Source of the DNA: Casuarius casuarius
Lineage: Eukaryota > Chordata > Aves > Casuariiformes > Casuariidae
NCBI GenBank assembly: GCA_003342895.1
Contig: PTFA01000314.1
Coordinates: 744,001-808,000, forward strand
DNA length: 64,000 bases
Direction: 5' to 3'
In this document: piece by piece, positions 1-13,259 of the stretch
How positions within the stretch are numbered: the stretch's first letter is position 1
How the letters are laid out: each line of letters opens with the position of its first letter
Position numbers and translations under genes: made by a program
The notes under the pieces: model-generated
Database searches by the model: none
Told to the model about the DNA's origin: nothing
What the model saw: the letters and a program-made list of their open reading frames with translations, nothing else

Positions 1-2515
1 CTTAGACAATGTTCTGATTTTGTTTATTTCAATTAACTTAATTTAAGTCTAAGCCATCCTTGCTGACAGCTTTGCACAACAGAACTATCACCATTGCAAT
101 TTATCAGGTAATTTAAAACTGTGAGGTAAATTGTCACTCTACTGAAAGCTACAGCGTGGGCACTGAACATTCTCCAAGTCAGATGACAGAGGGAATCTAC
201 TGTGGAAGAGAAAATCCCATAGATCTTCACTGAAGCCAAGTCATCAAGATAAATGGTCAAAAAATTATAAAGATGATCTCAGTTTCATTGTGCTCAGTTG
301 TAGCTGAGGCAACTCAACCTTGAAAAGCTTAGCAGGGCTATCAAAGATGAGAAAGTGTAGTCCCTAAAGGCTTCTGAGTCAGCCCAGACTATGACAGAAA
401 CCAGAGAGCAAAGTCTACTCTGAAGCTTCCCAAAAGCTTACATTTTCTTTCTGCCTCAAGTGAAAACAGTGAAGCACATCAGCTTCGTTCCCCAAACCTC
501 CTCCACACCAGGTCCTCACTGCAGTCTGAAAGCCTGGGTTCTCCTAGCGATTCCTTTCTGCTAACATGTATGCACAAAGTCAGACACTTTGTATGTGCCA
601 CAATGAAGAGTACAAATACCAAAAGAGGAGGAACTAAAGCTCAAGTATCTGCTACTTCAAGTGCCCAAGAAGGTGTTTTTCTGACCAAAGATGATTCTTT
701 TTCTCAAAGAAGAAAAAGTGACAAGAACAGAATGTTTAGAAACCTTGAACATAACTGGAAGTTTTTCTGGGCCAAGGCATGTGCCTCGAACAAAGACTCC
801 CACTGAACTTCAGCAGAGCCTGGACAGGGCCTTTCCTGCTTTTGAGAGAGTTTTGCATGCACAGGCAACACAGGCCTTTGACTTTTCACTTTCCAGTTGC
901 ATCCGTTTACTGCCCTGCTGTGTTTACTTCAGTGACTGATTTTGGTGTTTCAAGTAAAATACTGTGCTTGATTTGCCTCTTATAGACTGGATTCATGTGT
1001 GAATGACTCTCGCTGTGGATAGCCAACCTAAAATAATCCTGTGCCAAAGACTTCCATTGGAGCTGTACATGCTGGATAAAGAGTTATGCCGGCATTTTGA
1101 ACATGATCCCATGTAAAGACAGAAGTTGCAGAAATGGCAAACTGGGGTTTGTCAAAAGAAAGCCACTTGCCATTTGCTTTTATTACAACCTATCCCAAAC
1201 CCTTCCTTTGGATCAACTTCTCTCACGAGGAGGGAATATTCAAACATTCTGCTAAAACATGACAGCTACAGAAAGACTATTCAGAGCTATCTCAACTTCA
1301 TTCAGCACCAAATGTTCATTTTGAGTGTTTTATTTTCACCTCTGTTACATTACATATTAATGTCTGATATTGAAAAATATGATCAGCAAACTATGCCGTG
1401 CTGCCAATTTTTATTTTGCATTCCCATTCTTCGAACACATTTTTAAAGTTTTATCTTCTTATCCCAAATGAAGTCAAATTTTTCTATTGGGGAAGAGGAA
1501 ATAAAGTGCTGTTCACCTTGTCTTGCATTAAGGAACAAACAGGACTGTATATTTCTTAGGTATTCTCACTCATACAAATGTGAACCATAAGACTAATTTC
1601 CCAACTCAGCTAAAAGCTCCAAGCAATAGCAAATGCTGATACTCAGGTCAGAAGGAGCAAATGGGTTTAGCTGCTTTACTAATAGCAATCAATTCTGTTT
1701 AGGAACAGGTGCAATCAAGTTTTGAAAAATCTTCATTCAAAGATGGGAAGTCAGAGTCAGGGAAAATCAGACTCAGAACCTACTCCCTATATATTGAGTA
1801 TACCTCAGAATGTGCAGTAGCCTTATTTATTTTCTGAGGCATTTCAAGAATTTGGGGTCTAATTCCCACTGAGCTCCCTTCAGCAATTTTGAAAATGTCA
1901 AACAGATCGTAAGGTCTTAAAGCAGGAAGTTTATATGGCAGGTAATATTATAGAACAGGGTCTACTACATGAGACTGTTAGCTGTCATGTGATAAATCCT
2001 ACAGCAGTGACAGCAAATAAGAAAACAGACTTGTATTTGGCTAGTTCAACAATTTCTCTCACAGAGAATGCTAGCAGGGTTTATCCATGTTTGCATTTCC
2101 CAGCATTTTAAAAAACTAAATTCAAGGTTCCCAATGTTGCAGGCTAGCTCAGCAAGAAAGGAAGTGGCCTAAGTCACATGGAAAGGGCTTTCTGTCATTT
2201 TAACAGAAGCTTTCAGGCATCGGGAAAGCAACATTAGGGGCATTCACTATAAGCTAGTTAAGGCGGGCTCAGCAAGAGCTTTCAAAAACTGCTATTCCGA
2301 AATGACAAAAAGGACATAGTCCTTCCCCACCCAACTCAAAAACAATCACTTTCTTAGCATTCTGCACTGAGAGACTCTATCTAACCACTGTTACCTTGAC
2401 TTTGGACACCCCAGTCTAACCAGTGAAGCCCCAGACCTCTTCCCTCAGCAGAAGCGCAATGCCAGCAGGATATGATATGTCAAAACTCAAAGCAAACTGG
2501 AACTGCCTTCTTTAG
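1..2515. other. No gene recognised; unique AT-rich DNA
   Basis: I find no coding exon, RNA gene or transposon signature that I can support. Open frames here are short (at most about 106 codons at 1,126-1,446 on the plus strand) and have no protein-like motifs, which fits chance in AT-rich DNA. Confidence 0.5.
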
Positions 2516-2592
2516 GGCATCAGAAGTTCTAGTGAATAACTCATTTGCTGTATCTCCTACTCAATTTTACCCAACATTTCCTAGAACAAAAG
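2516..2592 (+). other. Possible internal exon (77 bp), low confidence
   Basis: The segment starts right after a pyrimidine-rich acceptor (CTGCCTTCTTTAG) and ends at a strong donor (AAAAG|GTAAGTGC). The frame that begins after the first base is open throughout and includes residues VNNSFAVSPTQFYPTF. I do not recognise the protein. About a third of random segments of this length are open in a given frame, and donors of this quality occur by chance roughly every 8 kb per strand. The call rests only on the two sites coinciding with an open frame. A UTR or lncRNA exon, or chance, are equally possible. Confidence 0.18.
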
Positions 2593-5500
2593 GTAAGTGC
2601 TCCCTCGTGAATGAGCAGGCCAGGGAGGCAGCTGCAGTATCTCAGCAGCAAAAGCCAGCCTCTGCAGTTCAGCTGCCACAATAAGCATAGGAATATGATT
2701 AGAGATGGCCTCTACCAGTGTAGCAACTGAGGCTGGTCACCACAGTGTACTTTTTCAGCTTTGCATATCCTGCTGAGGATTTGGGGTAGGTGGGGGGGGG
2801 GGGTTGTTATTACTTTGCCCACTAAGCTAATGCTAAATGGGCACTATGCAGAAGAGCACTTCACAAGGTAGATCTATAGACCAGAGGCAGAGCTATGTTA
2901 CTTGCCTGAGCTCAGCACAGGGCTCATGAAGTCAACTGCTGTTCTGTGAGTGGACTCTGAAACAGTGGTTACAGTTACAGCAGGGATCAGAGTTAGCTCC
3001 AGAGCTAAGAGTCATGGTAGAGTACCACAGCTCTAGTTAAGGCTGCAATTTAACCTTCTAAGCCTGTCCAAAAGAAATCGCACAGCACTAGGTGTCAACT
3101 ATAGGCAGTTTTCAAAACGCCCTTGTCACCAGTTCTCATAGAAAATGTCTGCCCCCCACACCAAAGAGAACTAAGTGAACATTTCAGCTTCCTTTAGCTC
3201 TGTCAGGGAAAAGACAAAAAACTTGAGAGAGGGTTTTTTGACTCTAAAAAAGTGTTTAAAAGACACACATATCGCTTTTTCTATTACAGTCAGAGACCAG
3301 TATTTCAGCTACAGGTATCAGATCAGATTCTTAGGGTTTACTTGGCTTTCACCAAGGGGCATACATAAACAATAATGCATGAGAAGTCTAACTGCACAGA
3401 GCTAGGAAATTAAAACATTCACTTGAATGGCACTACTAAAATATACATAGATATATATACATATATATGTGAAAAACAGACATAGCTAGTGGAATTAAAA
3501 CTCTCTTCAGTGGAACTAAATGAAACAGTACTTTCAAAGAGGGACACTGTACAGTAAGAAGCTGGATTTATTTCACTATCTAGAGCTTATTTCACTGCAA
3601 AAATACTAACATCATTTACTTCCCTGAAGGCTGTCTTGATCCTTTTTCCAACATAGNTTGAAGAGGATCACTTTTCCCACCATGTTTCACCCCACTTTCT
3701 TCTCTCTGAACCTCTGCTGTCATCTCCATACAACAAGTTGGATTACAGTTTTCCTCCCTGTCTCAGGGATATNGTAGTTACACTTTTTGATTTGTGTGAG
3801 CACAGCACGAGTCTAGTAGCTGACCCACGCAAACTGGTTTAAAAGACAGGTACTGCCACTCAACAGTGCTTTACTGAGAAAGAAAAAGTTGTGTCTCTTG
3901 GTGCAACAGGGATGCAAGCAAGGGCTGTGCTGTGGCCTGCTCTAAGCAGCTAGAGAGCAGCTCCAGTAGGCCAACCAGTTCAAGGTAAGAGCACTACTGC
4001 ATTTAGATCAGAGGTCTGTCTAATTATGTTCAAATCATCTTTGCAGTGAAAACAAGTGCTGATAAGGTATCAGAACTGAGCTGACCCACACACTCCAATA
4101 CCTTTGGGGTGAACTCTGTAGTAGAGCTAGAAGAGGCAAGAGCTATTTCAGATAAGTGTTATGAGCACAAGGTCCCCATCCTGCTTCTTTACTTACCAGA
4201 AGAGAGGTTATTTCCATTCCTCCCTTCTCCTCCACCCAAACTGAGTCAGACATGTTTTATAAGCAGGTCTTTATTTATTGTGCTTAACAGATTTTTTTTT
4301 ACTTGGCATTTGAATTTTTAGCTCCTTAAGTGACATGAAGGATGAGGAGTGAAAACATGTCTGCATTATCTGAAGGAAACAGTAATACGTAGTTTCAAGA
4401 CTTTAAGAGAAGCATTGCTAACAGTACTGTTAGCCATACGGTATCAGGGTTAGTAGTTTGCCCCTGTAGCTCCAGAGGAAAGCATGAATTGTGTCCTACA
4501 GTAACACAGCCTTCTGGTGAAACACTTTGATTGATGAATTATGTGGGAAGCTGCACAGTACGCAAGTGCTCTGTTTCCTGGAAAGGGCTGAAGCCCTGGT
4601 AGTATCCTCCATACCTCTGGGAGAGGCATTTAAAGCAATCATGAAAGAAAGGACAGCAGCTGCCAAGTTCACACTTCCTTCTGTTTTCTGTGCTGAGGTC
4701 ATGGTTTTGATTTTTCAAGTTTTGCTTTACACACATTCTTTGCTGCTTTAGACCCATGACAACTGCCCCTTTCTCTACAGTGAGCAATTAGCACTGCTAC
4801 TGCCAGTGGGGCATTGTTGGTGGTAGTATGGTAGAGCCAATCATCTTCAGCTATAAAACGGGTTTGTACAAACATACCATTGTATGTTCTTTGTCACCTG
4901 CCCCAAACTGGATTGCAGTTGCTTTTTAAGCATCCCACTCCTTTTCTTCTGAGCTATCAAGCACCACATGGATGCATTTGATTTTGTTCAGCCCTTTGTT
5001 AGCTCTTGCACACTCAAAAAGCGTAAAGTTTCACACCTTCCCCTTCATTGATACTGCTTTAAGTGACACAGGACATGGGATTTTGCATAAGAGAAGCAGC
5101 TTTATGCTGAAGAGGTTTATTTTAATCAGGCAGCAGTGTCTTTTTTAAATTAAAAAATCCCCACACATTCTAATTTAAGCCATTAGCATGGCCTGTGGTT
5201 AGATGACATTATGTTGCTAATGGATCCACTGCGGAATATGACACCAGTTGTGCTGTCCACTGGGACTTACAGGCATATAATACACATGTTTATTTCAACT
5301 CTAAAAGGCTGTACTAATGGCTTCAGCACTTTTGTGTTAAGTAATCGACATTCTCCCCCTTTGGCAGTGAATGCATATGTAATGCAATCCATGTTTTCCT
5401 GGGATAATTGGTCTTTCTTTCCTCANTCAGAGGTAAGATGAAATTCCAGACTAGACCTGTTAGAGAGAAGTTCAGTTTGCCTGAAGGCTATCTCAAGTTT

Positions 5501-7299
5501 TCTTTGTTTTTCTCTCCTTTAAAAGTCTTCCCGGAATTTTCAAAAGTTTTCCTTTTCACTGTCCATCTCCTTCCTTCCTACTTTTTCCACTTCAGGCTTG
5601 CATTCATCAGGACTAAAATGAAACTAGTGTGCTAAGATTTTTGTGAAGATGCTGCTTCTTCTGTATCCCAACACTGATCCAGGAGAGACAATTCCAGTGG
5701 CACTACACACATTTGAAATAGGCTGAACTGTCAATGGGACCGATGCAATTGCTCAGCAGAAAGTNTTGTCAACAAGTAATTATGTTATATGATATTTCAT
5801 CTAATTTAAAGCTTGTTTATCTGCAACTTATGAAAGTGTTTCCTTCAGTTACCAATGTTCCAGCACACAACTTCACATCTGTGTTAACAAAATAACCAAG
5901 CAGGGGGTGCCCACCACCAAACCAATTCCTATCACCTTAAAAATGGTTAGCACGCAAAGGGTATGCTAGACCAAGTAGCCTTCCAGATACCATGTTCAAT
6001 GGTTAGGTGGCCTGCTGAACAGAACACACTACGGCAGCAGTGATTAGCACTTGAACACACGTTCAGCACCTGGGCAACACAACTGATCAACTGAGAGACG
6101 GACAACAGATGCATGAGAGATCATACTTTCTTACTGATTACATTTATTGCATCAAAAGTAAGGGATACTATGGTTGTTGGAGCAGCTTCTGGGTGGTTTT
6201 GACCCCATTGTGCAGGGCTGTGATGCATGCCCATATCATCTGCCACATGCCTGAATGAAGGACCCCAAAGGATGCATCTGAGTCTGAATCAGGTCCACGG
6301 AGTCATGGGCTTACTCCAAGCAGTCAGCTGTAACTGGGTCATTAACCAAGTTGTGAACAGGCAGCAGCCAGTGAAAGAGGTAGACTCAGCAGAAGAAAAT
6401 CTTCCTTTTTGCTTTTTTGTTATCTTTTTCAGGTGGATCATGATTCCATTTGGATCACACATACTATGTTTCTGAACAAAATCATCAACAGAGCTAGATT
6501 TAGGAGGAAAACATTTAGCCTGAGCTGAGCAATGCTAGATACTATATTGAAGGAAAGCCATTCCTTATTCCACCTATGGAACCTAAGACAACATGGCAAA
6601 GCATAATCCTGCAAACATATTGGACAGCATATATTTCATAGGGATCTGGAAATAAAAAAAAGGGAGGGGGTGAAAAGTAAATCAGCTCTCTCCAGTTTAT
6701 AGGCATGCTGCATAGAGAGAGCTAAAGCAAAGCAACAAAAAATTTAAAATCTAAAGGAGCACTTCTGTCTAAAATCAGGAAAAAGCTCTTTCAGGTGCCT
6801 CTTTGTACAATAGAAACTACTAGGAAAGTGCTCCATGTCACACAAAAAAGGATATTGCTAAGTGTTTGGGATTTTCATGTTCCTAAGTATGCCACAGTAC
6901 ACACATGCAGGCACGTATGCCTACCAGGCAGCTAGTGTCTGAAAGTCACCAAGTGACTATTACATTTCACAAAGGAGGTAAGACTGTAATCCTACACTAC
7001 TATTAATTAGATTTCAACCAAGGTAACAATTACCAGGGATTTGTCAGATTTGTAAAACTGTAACTAGTATAATTTCAGTGCTGTCTAGGGACCAGAGATA
7101 GACAGCTCACTTTACACTCAAGTTAACTAAACATAATTTATAAAACAGTAAATTCTCAGCACAAAATGAAATATTTCAATCAAAACCACGCAAACTGATC
7201 AAATACATGGAGAGGCTGCTTCTCCTAGCTTGTGTTTAATGAGAGGGTTCTAATTTGCATAGCTTTTTAGTAGGGGATGATGCATCCAATTTAAACTTC
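2593..7299. other. No gene recognised
   Basis: This stretch holds a short AT-alternating tract near 3,440-3,470, several single N bases and no recognisable transposon. A minus-strand GTAAGT donor at about 4,196 follows a short ATG-initiated frame, but there is no convincing acceptor upstream of it, so I do not call it an exon. Confidence 0.45.
2792..2803. repeat. Poly-G run
   Basis: Twelve consecutive G on the plus strand, a homopolymer whose length is likely to vary or be mis-called. Confidence 0.9.
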
Positions 7300-7481
7300 T
7301 CACATTTTATTTTTTCTCTCAAGTATAAAGACACTGCCACCTGCTTTGAAAGCATCCAGCTGGCCAATCTGTGTGGACAGCATCGTTATTAAATTGTCTT
7401 CTATCACTTGCTGGCTCTGGACCTGACCCACAACAGCACACGCTACTTCCTGAAAGGTGCTCTGCAACCAGGGCACCCACT
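7300..7481 (-). other. Possible terminal coding exon, low confidence
   Basis: On the minus strand a pyrimidine-rich acceptor (CACTTGTCCGTCCAG) precedes 60 open codons that end in TGA. They include QVIEDNLITMLSTQIGQLDA, which is helical and glutamine-rich. AATAAA overlaps the stop region. The piece lies downstream (minus sense) of the CpG island at 21.9 kb and of other candidate exons. I cannot assign a family. A 60-codon open stretch is common by chance in a window this size, so this is a candidate only. Confidence 0.22.
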
Positions 7482-8137
7482 CTGGACGGACAAGTGTAAA
7501 ATGGCATCACTTCACAGACTTAGGTTGTGCCCATTCATAAGCTAGCCCAACAGCTGTAAACAATATTCCCAGTCCTCTCTGGATCAGATATGTGCTGACA
7601 AGGTGATGTTATAAAGATGCAACACCTACAATCCACAACCTTACAATAAAAACTGTCTTATATCCAAACTCCTCCGGCAATTTACAATAGCTATGAAAGC
7701 AGAATAGAACTGATTCTAAACTTTTACCTGAATTAAGATGTCTCGACAAAGCAGATCTGTTTATTTACTACAGATGTATGTGTGCTTTTCAAGATTTTAA
7801 GAGACTGGAAACTGTGATGCAAGACAAAAAAGCATCATTAAAGATTAAATATCTTGATGGAACAACTAATACAATACCACAGGTTTAGAAGCAATCTGTA
7901 TTAAGTTTCCTGACAAGTCTCACTTGATAGATACAAGAATTCTGCTGAGAGTAAGCTATGTTTTGGGAGATTTCTTTCCTGTTTTATTATTATTTTCAAC
8001 TACTATATATTATTATTTTGTAATCAAAAGAAATAACCAGTACTAGAAATATACATAGTTTTAATCAAAGCCGCTCAAGAAACAAGGTGGAAGATTATAA
8101 TGCCAAGAAGCATGTACCAGCAGTTGGAATGGCATAT

Positions 8138-8156
8138 GGGGGGGGGGGGNGGGGGG
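8138..8156. repeat. Interrupted poly-G run containing an N
   Basis: Eighteen G with one N at 8,150. The N marks uncertain length or base calling in a homopolymer that is hard to sequence. Confidence 0.9.
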
Positions 8157-8556
8157 AGCAGCCTAGATTCATAACCAGGTTGGAGGAAAAATCTGTTGAG
8201 AGTTTTCATTGTTACATATTCATGCCCTAATAAATCNCTTTAATTGGCTGAAAGAATGTGGAGTAAACCAAGAATGAATACTTGCACTGAGTATGCACAC
8301 CTTAAGAATAGCAATAATGTTTCAAAACTGTACTCCAGCAGAAGACCAAGGACCACCTTCCCACCACCTACCCAAACACCTTAACTTTGTGCATTCAGAC
8401 AGTGTCATTGATGGCAGAACTGAGGAACACTGTGTGAACGATANAGCTATTTTGTAACACAGCCATTGGCTAAGCTGTCCATGATATTTCTTCCCCTTTA
8501 CCTCCCTCTCTCTCCCATCAATATCCACATATATAAAACAAACAAACAACACACAC

Positions 8557-8671
8557 CCCATATTCTCCTGAAGATAAACATANGTATGCTGTTGTGAAAA
8601 CGGACATGAGATGTCTGAGAACAGGAATATCAAATAAAGCCCATGGCATTGGTTCATTATCCCGCCAAGTC
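8557..8671 (-). other. Possible coding exon (115 bp), low confidence
   Basis: A strong minus-strand acceptor (GGTTCTCTCTCTCTGTAG) is followed by 38 open codons, including TWRDNEPMPWALFDIPVLRH, up to a possible weak donor (TATGGG|GTGTGTG). The frame contains one N. The donor overlaps a CA/GT-rich tract and may not be real. I do not recognise the product. It is in the same orientation as the candidate exons at 7.4 and 9.9 kb. Confidence 0.22.
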
Positions 8672-9544
8672 CTACAGAGAGAGAGAACCTTAGACCATCT
8701 CAAAACGGTTATTATATGTACACCTAAAATGGCATAAATTAATTTGCAGCTTTTCTTACAAAGGTTGCCAAGAGGAGAGTTGACACTCCCTATGCATGCA
8801 TAAAAAGGAAGACCAAGATCTTAAAGAAGAAAGGACATTAGATGCTCCCACCTTTGAGCATCCGGCTGCTTTCAGAACATAAGTGCTAAATATTTAGCAA
8901 ACTCAGATTCTTTTAAGAGCCATAGGTTAAAATCTAGCCCCTACCCTTCCATACTGCTAGTTAACAACGTGCATTTAAAGGAATAGTGGCCTTGCCATTT
9001 CATTATTATGAATTTGAATACTACTTTAGAGATAGCATCTACACCTTGAACTGATAAAAAAAATTTCTTAGCCAGTTCAGGTAATAGTTCTCAGTTTTGC
9101 CCTTCTACTTCATGGGCAAGCAATGCTTTTAATGAAAACAGCCATCCTGACTTGAGACTAGATCATGCAGACTTTGGAGGGAAGGGATGGGGAACAAAGG
9201 ACGGGGAAAGCTGACACTTTTTCAGGTCTTATTACATGGCTAGTCTTGGGGGTTTCCCTCTCTCCTTTTAAGCATAGACTTCACTAATAAGCCACATCCA
9301 TTTTCAAGCATTTTTTGATGAGTTCAGATTAGACCAGAACATGGCTATTTCCCTTTGGTAACATATGAATAGTGAAGTAACAAGCTGGCCTAAGAAACAA
9401 TTTTCACCCAAACTTCCTTTTAATTACCATTCTCATTTAAAAACAATAAAAGCTGATTTCCCCCGCCAAATGAAACAGTTTGTTGATATCCCTTTGAAGA
9501 TCAATTCAAATTAAATTCACTATATAATTCTAAATAACCTGTCT

Positions 9545-9571
9545 ACACACACACACACACACGCACACACA
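9545..9571. repeat. (AC)n microsatellite
   Basis: About 13 AC units with one ACGC interruption near the right end. Confidence 0.95.
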
Positions 9572-9785
9572 AAATTTACTTAATCAGCAGAGATTCAGGA
9601 ACCTTGTACTCATTCTTATTGCAGTTCAAAGTAGTGCTTTTATTCTCCAGGATGACACATGGCTACTCAGCAGCCAGTCATTCTCCCTCCCTCTCAGTAT
9701 TTTTACTCTTTCGCCTGCTACTCCTTCCTTTGCAGATGCCCCAAAGGCAATCCCGGACCTCTTGAAAAAATGCAGCTTGGGCATT

Positions 9786-9980
9786 TTACAGCCCAGGTTC
9801 TCCACAGGTTCCTACATACTTCTCTGGAGGGACTGGAAGTGAGCAAAACCAATCAGAGTTAAACTGGTCAAAACACTCCTTAGGGGCAGAACAGACCTGC
9901 CTTTTGCAAATCACCAGCAGAATCGCTGACAAAATCATCTTGAAGTCTTCATCTGGTTGTCTTCCCCAGATGGCAGTCNT
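9786..9980 (-). other. Open frame, possible exon remnant, low confidence
   Basis: On the minus strand 64 sense codons are open between two stops. They include EDFKMILSAILLVICKRQ and CFDQFNSDWFCSLPVPPE. The first half is hydrophobic and helical, the second is cysteine-containing. I find no clean acceptor at its start. It lies between the other minus-strand candidate exons. The family is not recognised, and chance remains the main alternative. Confidence 0.15.
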
Positions 9981-10880
9981 CTAGCTTTAGCTTGCATTAG
10001 CCCTGTCAGACATACAAATGCTACAAGCAGATCTCAGACAGCATCAAGATTCCCTTGCAGGACCTCATTTAATATTGGAATTAACAGCTTGCAGAAATTT
10101 TCCAGAAAGGAGGAGACCAGATCTGAGAAAGCCATGCACTTGCCTTTAGTGTAATCAGCACCAAGAGAAAACTGCAAACTGCAAGCCTAAAAGAATAGCA
10201 CTTGTAATTACAAAAACAATAAAAAAAACACACCCATAAGGCAGGGATCACCTGTACTCACTCATCTGATCTCATAGCAAGGTCTTAATAATCAATGCAG
10301 CCAAATAACCTGGCCATGATTACAGACAGGTTGAGCTCAACCAACGGGTTGGTTCAGAATGTTTTACACTGCAATTGAAACAGACCAGGAGTGCTGCCAG
10401 AGCCGAAAACTGTAGTTCAACTGACAGGCAGCTATGCTTAAAGTCATTCCTGCCCATAGTAGACACATAAACTTCGGAAACACTATACCAGCTCCTACTG
10501 AGGACTGCAAGGATGTGGGCTTGGATGCACATATCACGTGCCTAACTGCATCTGTTATTATCAGAACACATCTCTAACCCTTACAGAAATCAACAAGAAA
10601 ATACATCAAATTCTAACTTATTTGGCTGTTTTGAAAGTCACAGCTCCTACAGCATCTTAAGTAACAGTGAATCACAGGCAAAAGAACATTCTTACTGTAG
10701 AAAAGCATCAAATGCCACATCCACTGTTCTCAGATACAATGGCATAGAAGTTAATGGGTGATCATCAGCCTTGCCTGTTGCTATGTTTTGTGCATGCAAA
10801 AATGAGTGCACACAGGTAAGTCACATACTGGATGTTGGGAAATGGTAGGGATAGAAATCTGCTGTGCTGTAGACCATTAC

Positions 10881-11027
10881 CTACATTGAGCAACTCATCT
10901 GTGGCTGTGATTTTCTGAAGAACAGTCTCCTCGATATAAGCACTTCCACAAAGAATCCTGAAAGTCCATTTATCTTCCAGCACCAACCCAGATCTTCCCT
11001 TGCAGTTCTCAGTGGCAGTAATACAGT
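10881..11027 (-). other. Possible coding exon, low confidence
   Basis: The minus-strand segment runs from a weak acceptor (ACCCTCTAG) to a donor (GTAG|GTAATGG). One frame is open throughout, including residues CKGRSGLVLEDKWTFRILC and EETVLQKITATDELLNV. The whole open stretch in this frame is about 99 codons. The adjacent candidate at 11,052-11,173 is open in a different frame and only 24 bp away, which is too close for a real intron. At most one of the two, or a single exon with an indel, can be right. The family is not recognised. Confidence 0.2.
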
Positions 11028-11051
11028 CTAGAGGGTTTTGTTTTGCAATAC

Positions 11052-11173
11052 CTGTCCCATTTCAGCAAGCCAAGCATTTCTGTGCATGTTTGGTCTCCCC
11101 ATTTCCCTCTAACCAAAACATTAATGGGTACCCATTTCTGTAGGTCTCTGGGCAGACTGTTGTTCTTTGAAGG
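11052..11173 (-). other. Possible coding exon, alternative to its neighbour
   Basis: The acceptor-like TATGCATTCATATTTTAG is followed by 40 open codons, including RDLQKWVPINVLVRGKWGD, and a donor-like GGGACAG|GTATTGC. It directly abuts the candidate at 10,881-11,027 in another frame. A one-base sequencing error in the AAAACCC run could join them into one exon, but I cannot tell from this sequence. Confidence 0.17.
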
Positions 11174-12095
11174 CTAAAATATGAATGCATAGTTCAGACA
11201 AGCAAGTAAACACGTTACATTCATACCAAAAGGTAAATTCACAAACATCACTGGAAACAGAGAAATAGCAATTCTAAACCCACATGGTTTGGCTCATCAT
11301 TTACCAAACTGACAGTAGAGTACACTTCTGAACAAAGAAACTGAGTCTTCCTTGAAACTTGTGTCTGAAATTACGACCTAAATATGCATTTTATATTTAA
11401 GGAAACAAAAAGCTAATATCCCTAGAGACTTAATGTAACATGTAGAAATAATTCCAGTATTTTACAATATAGTTAAATTCATTGCTTGTCTAGGTTTTAA
11501 ATGCTGGGCTGGGAAAAAGTGCGAACATGGAAAACGAAATGTGTGTAGTTATTATTGAACTTGGAGGATTTCTGGTCCTAGCCAAATTTGCAGAACCAAC
11601 AGTCAAATAAAATGAACGAAAACAGCTGCTCTGAATATCAAAGAGGATATACGTAATGTCCTTGAAAACGTCAGAAGAGCCAGGCACCNGGCTTCTAACA
11701 TTGTACCGCATTAATCAGTATTACCCTGCCATAGAAGAACATATAACATTCTCTCATACCCCAACTCCTTTTGTGCCTTCAATTACAACCGAGAGCAGCA
11801 GAAGTCCAACAACTAGTACTGCTATCAGTATTTGAACCACCAGGAAGAAAAAAAAAAATTATACTTAGTGGAAGCATCAACTGGCATTACGTTTCCCGCA
11901 TGTACATCCCAGAGAAAACACACACCAGAACCAAAGATTAAAAATTCACAAATTTGTATTTACATAGAAGACTTGTGTTTAGTTTGCAAGGTATGTAGCA
12001 AGTTTGGGCTATCAAGTCTTTGCAGGCAGGAGGCTATAAATGACACAGNCCTTTAACATAACTTCGGTGATAGAACTGAGTCTCTAAATCATCAC

Positions 12096-12110
12096 TTTTT
12101 TTTTTTTTTT
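12096..12110. repeat. Poly-T run
   Basis: Fifteen T on the plus strand. I see no retrocopy attached. Confidence 0.9.
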
Positions 12111-13241
12111 AATAAGATCTAAAGTTGAAGAGCCAATGGATTGTCACAGTGCATCATTTTAATACATCCTATTGTTACATCCTCACACAGAAAGTGCTAT
12201 TTTCTCCCTTTCAGACTTAAAAACCAGCAGAAATTGCAGGGTTGCCCTTCAAAACATTCAGACCTCTGAATTACTCTGTGCTGTCGGGAAGAAATCTACT
12301 GGAGAGGGTGAACACACAAAGAACCATGCCACACAGTGAGCAAGAGCTGAATCACCCTTCTCAAACACAGCACTTCATCTACCAGAGAACTACTAGGGAC
12401 TCCAGAACACAGAATTTGTAGACAAGCTCAGCTCCCACCCAGCCACTGCTATGAAGTCTCCGATACAGCCCATTTAACAACATACCTGCTTAAATGTTCA
12501 AGGTGAGAACCAAGTCACCCTAGGACCATCTAACACCACTGGGGAAAGCAAGGCTCACACTTTAGGAGGCTGAACCACACTGTGGAGGTGTCAGCTATAA
12601 AGAGAATCTGGGGCCCTTATGCCATGAACTGAGAAATCTATCAGGGTGTCAAGCACCCTTAAGCCAGGGCTCCTGCTTCAGAGACCAGCTTTGCGTTTGT
12701 GCACTGAGGTTTCCAAAAGTCACTCTGGGTAACCTGTATAGCTTTAATCAGCAGAGTATGAAATTTCTGATCTGAAAATTAGATTATAACCCTGTTAGGA
12801 CAAAGCCCGCTGACACCTGGATTTGGCTATAATTGTTTCTTAGCAGGAGATGCACCACTTGAGCTGAAATGCTGGTTTGGGCCAGGCAGCCAAAGGAATA
12901 GATGCCCATACNGTCAGAAGGGTGTGCAGACTCATTAGCAGCTTTCATTTTGCAACCATTAACAGTTTATTTCAGGGCATAAAAATCTCTTACAAGCTAT
13001 CACAACACTCTGCCTTCATACTCTTCACCACACAATAACTGTGCTGCTGCTTTAGACAGACCTTTGCTTGACTAGGTTTCGCTGTTCCTCAGTTAATGTT
13101 CTCTTCGCCACTGTCCAAGTTCTCAAGCTAAGTCATTAATGTCCTAAAGGTTTGTTGACAAGCATTCAAGCTCGCAGGAAAATGCTTGAGAACTTGCCAC
13201 AGTCCTGTTCAGAAACCTGGAAGCTGTAAGTAATTCTAGGG

Positions 13242-13259
13242 TTTTTTTTTTTTTTTTTT
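13242..13259. repeat. Poly-T run
   Basis: Eighteen T on the plus strand. It could be the poly-A tail of a minus-strand insertion, but no source sequence is recognisable to its right. Confidence 0.9.

Noticed and set aside
3961..3990. CAAG|GTAAGAG donor on the plus strand with a 75-bp upstream open segment
   Set aside because: The segment is serine-rich and low in information, with a mediocre acceptor. Chance is the simpler explanation.
4100..4330. Minus-strand ATG-initiated short frame ending in GTAAGT near 4,196
   Set aside because: There is a stop just upstream and no CpG or promoter context, and it does not fit the phase or position of the other candidates.
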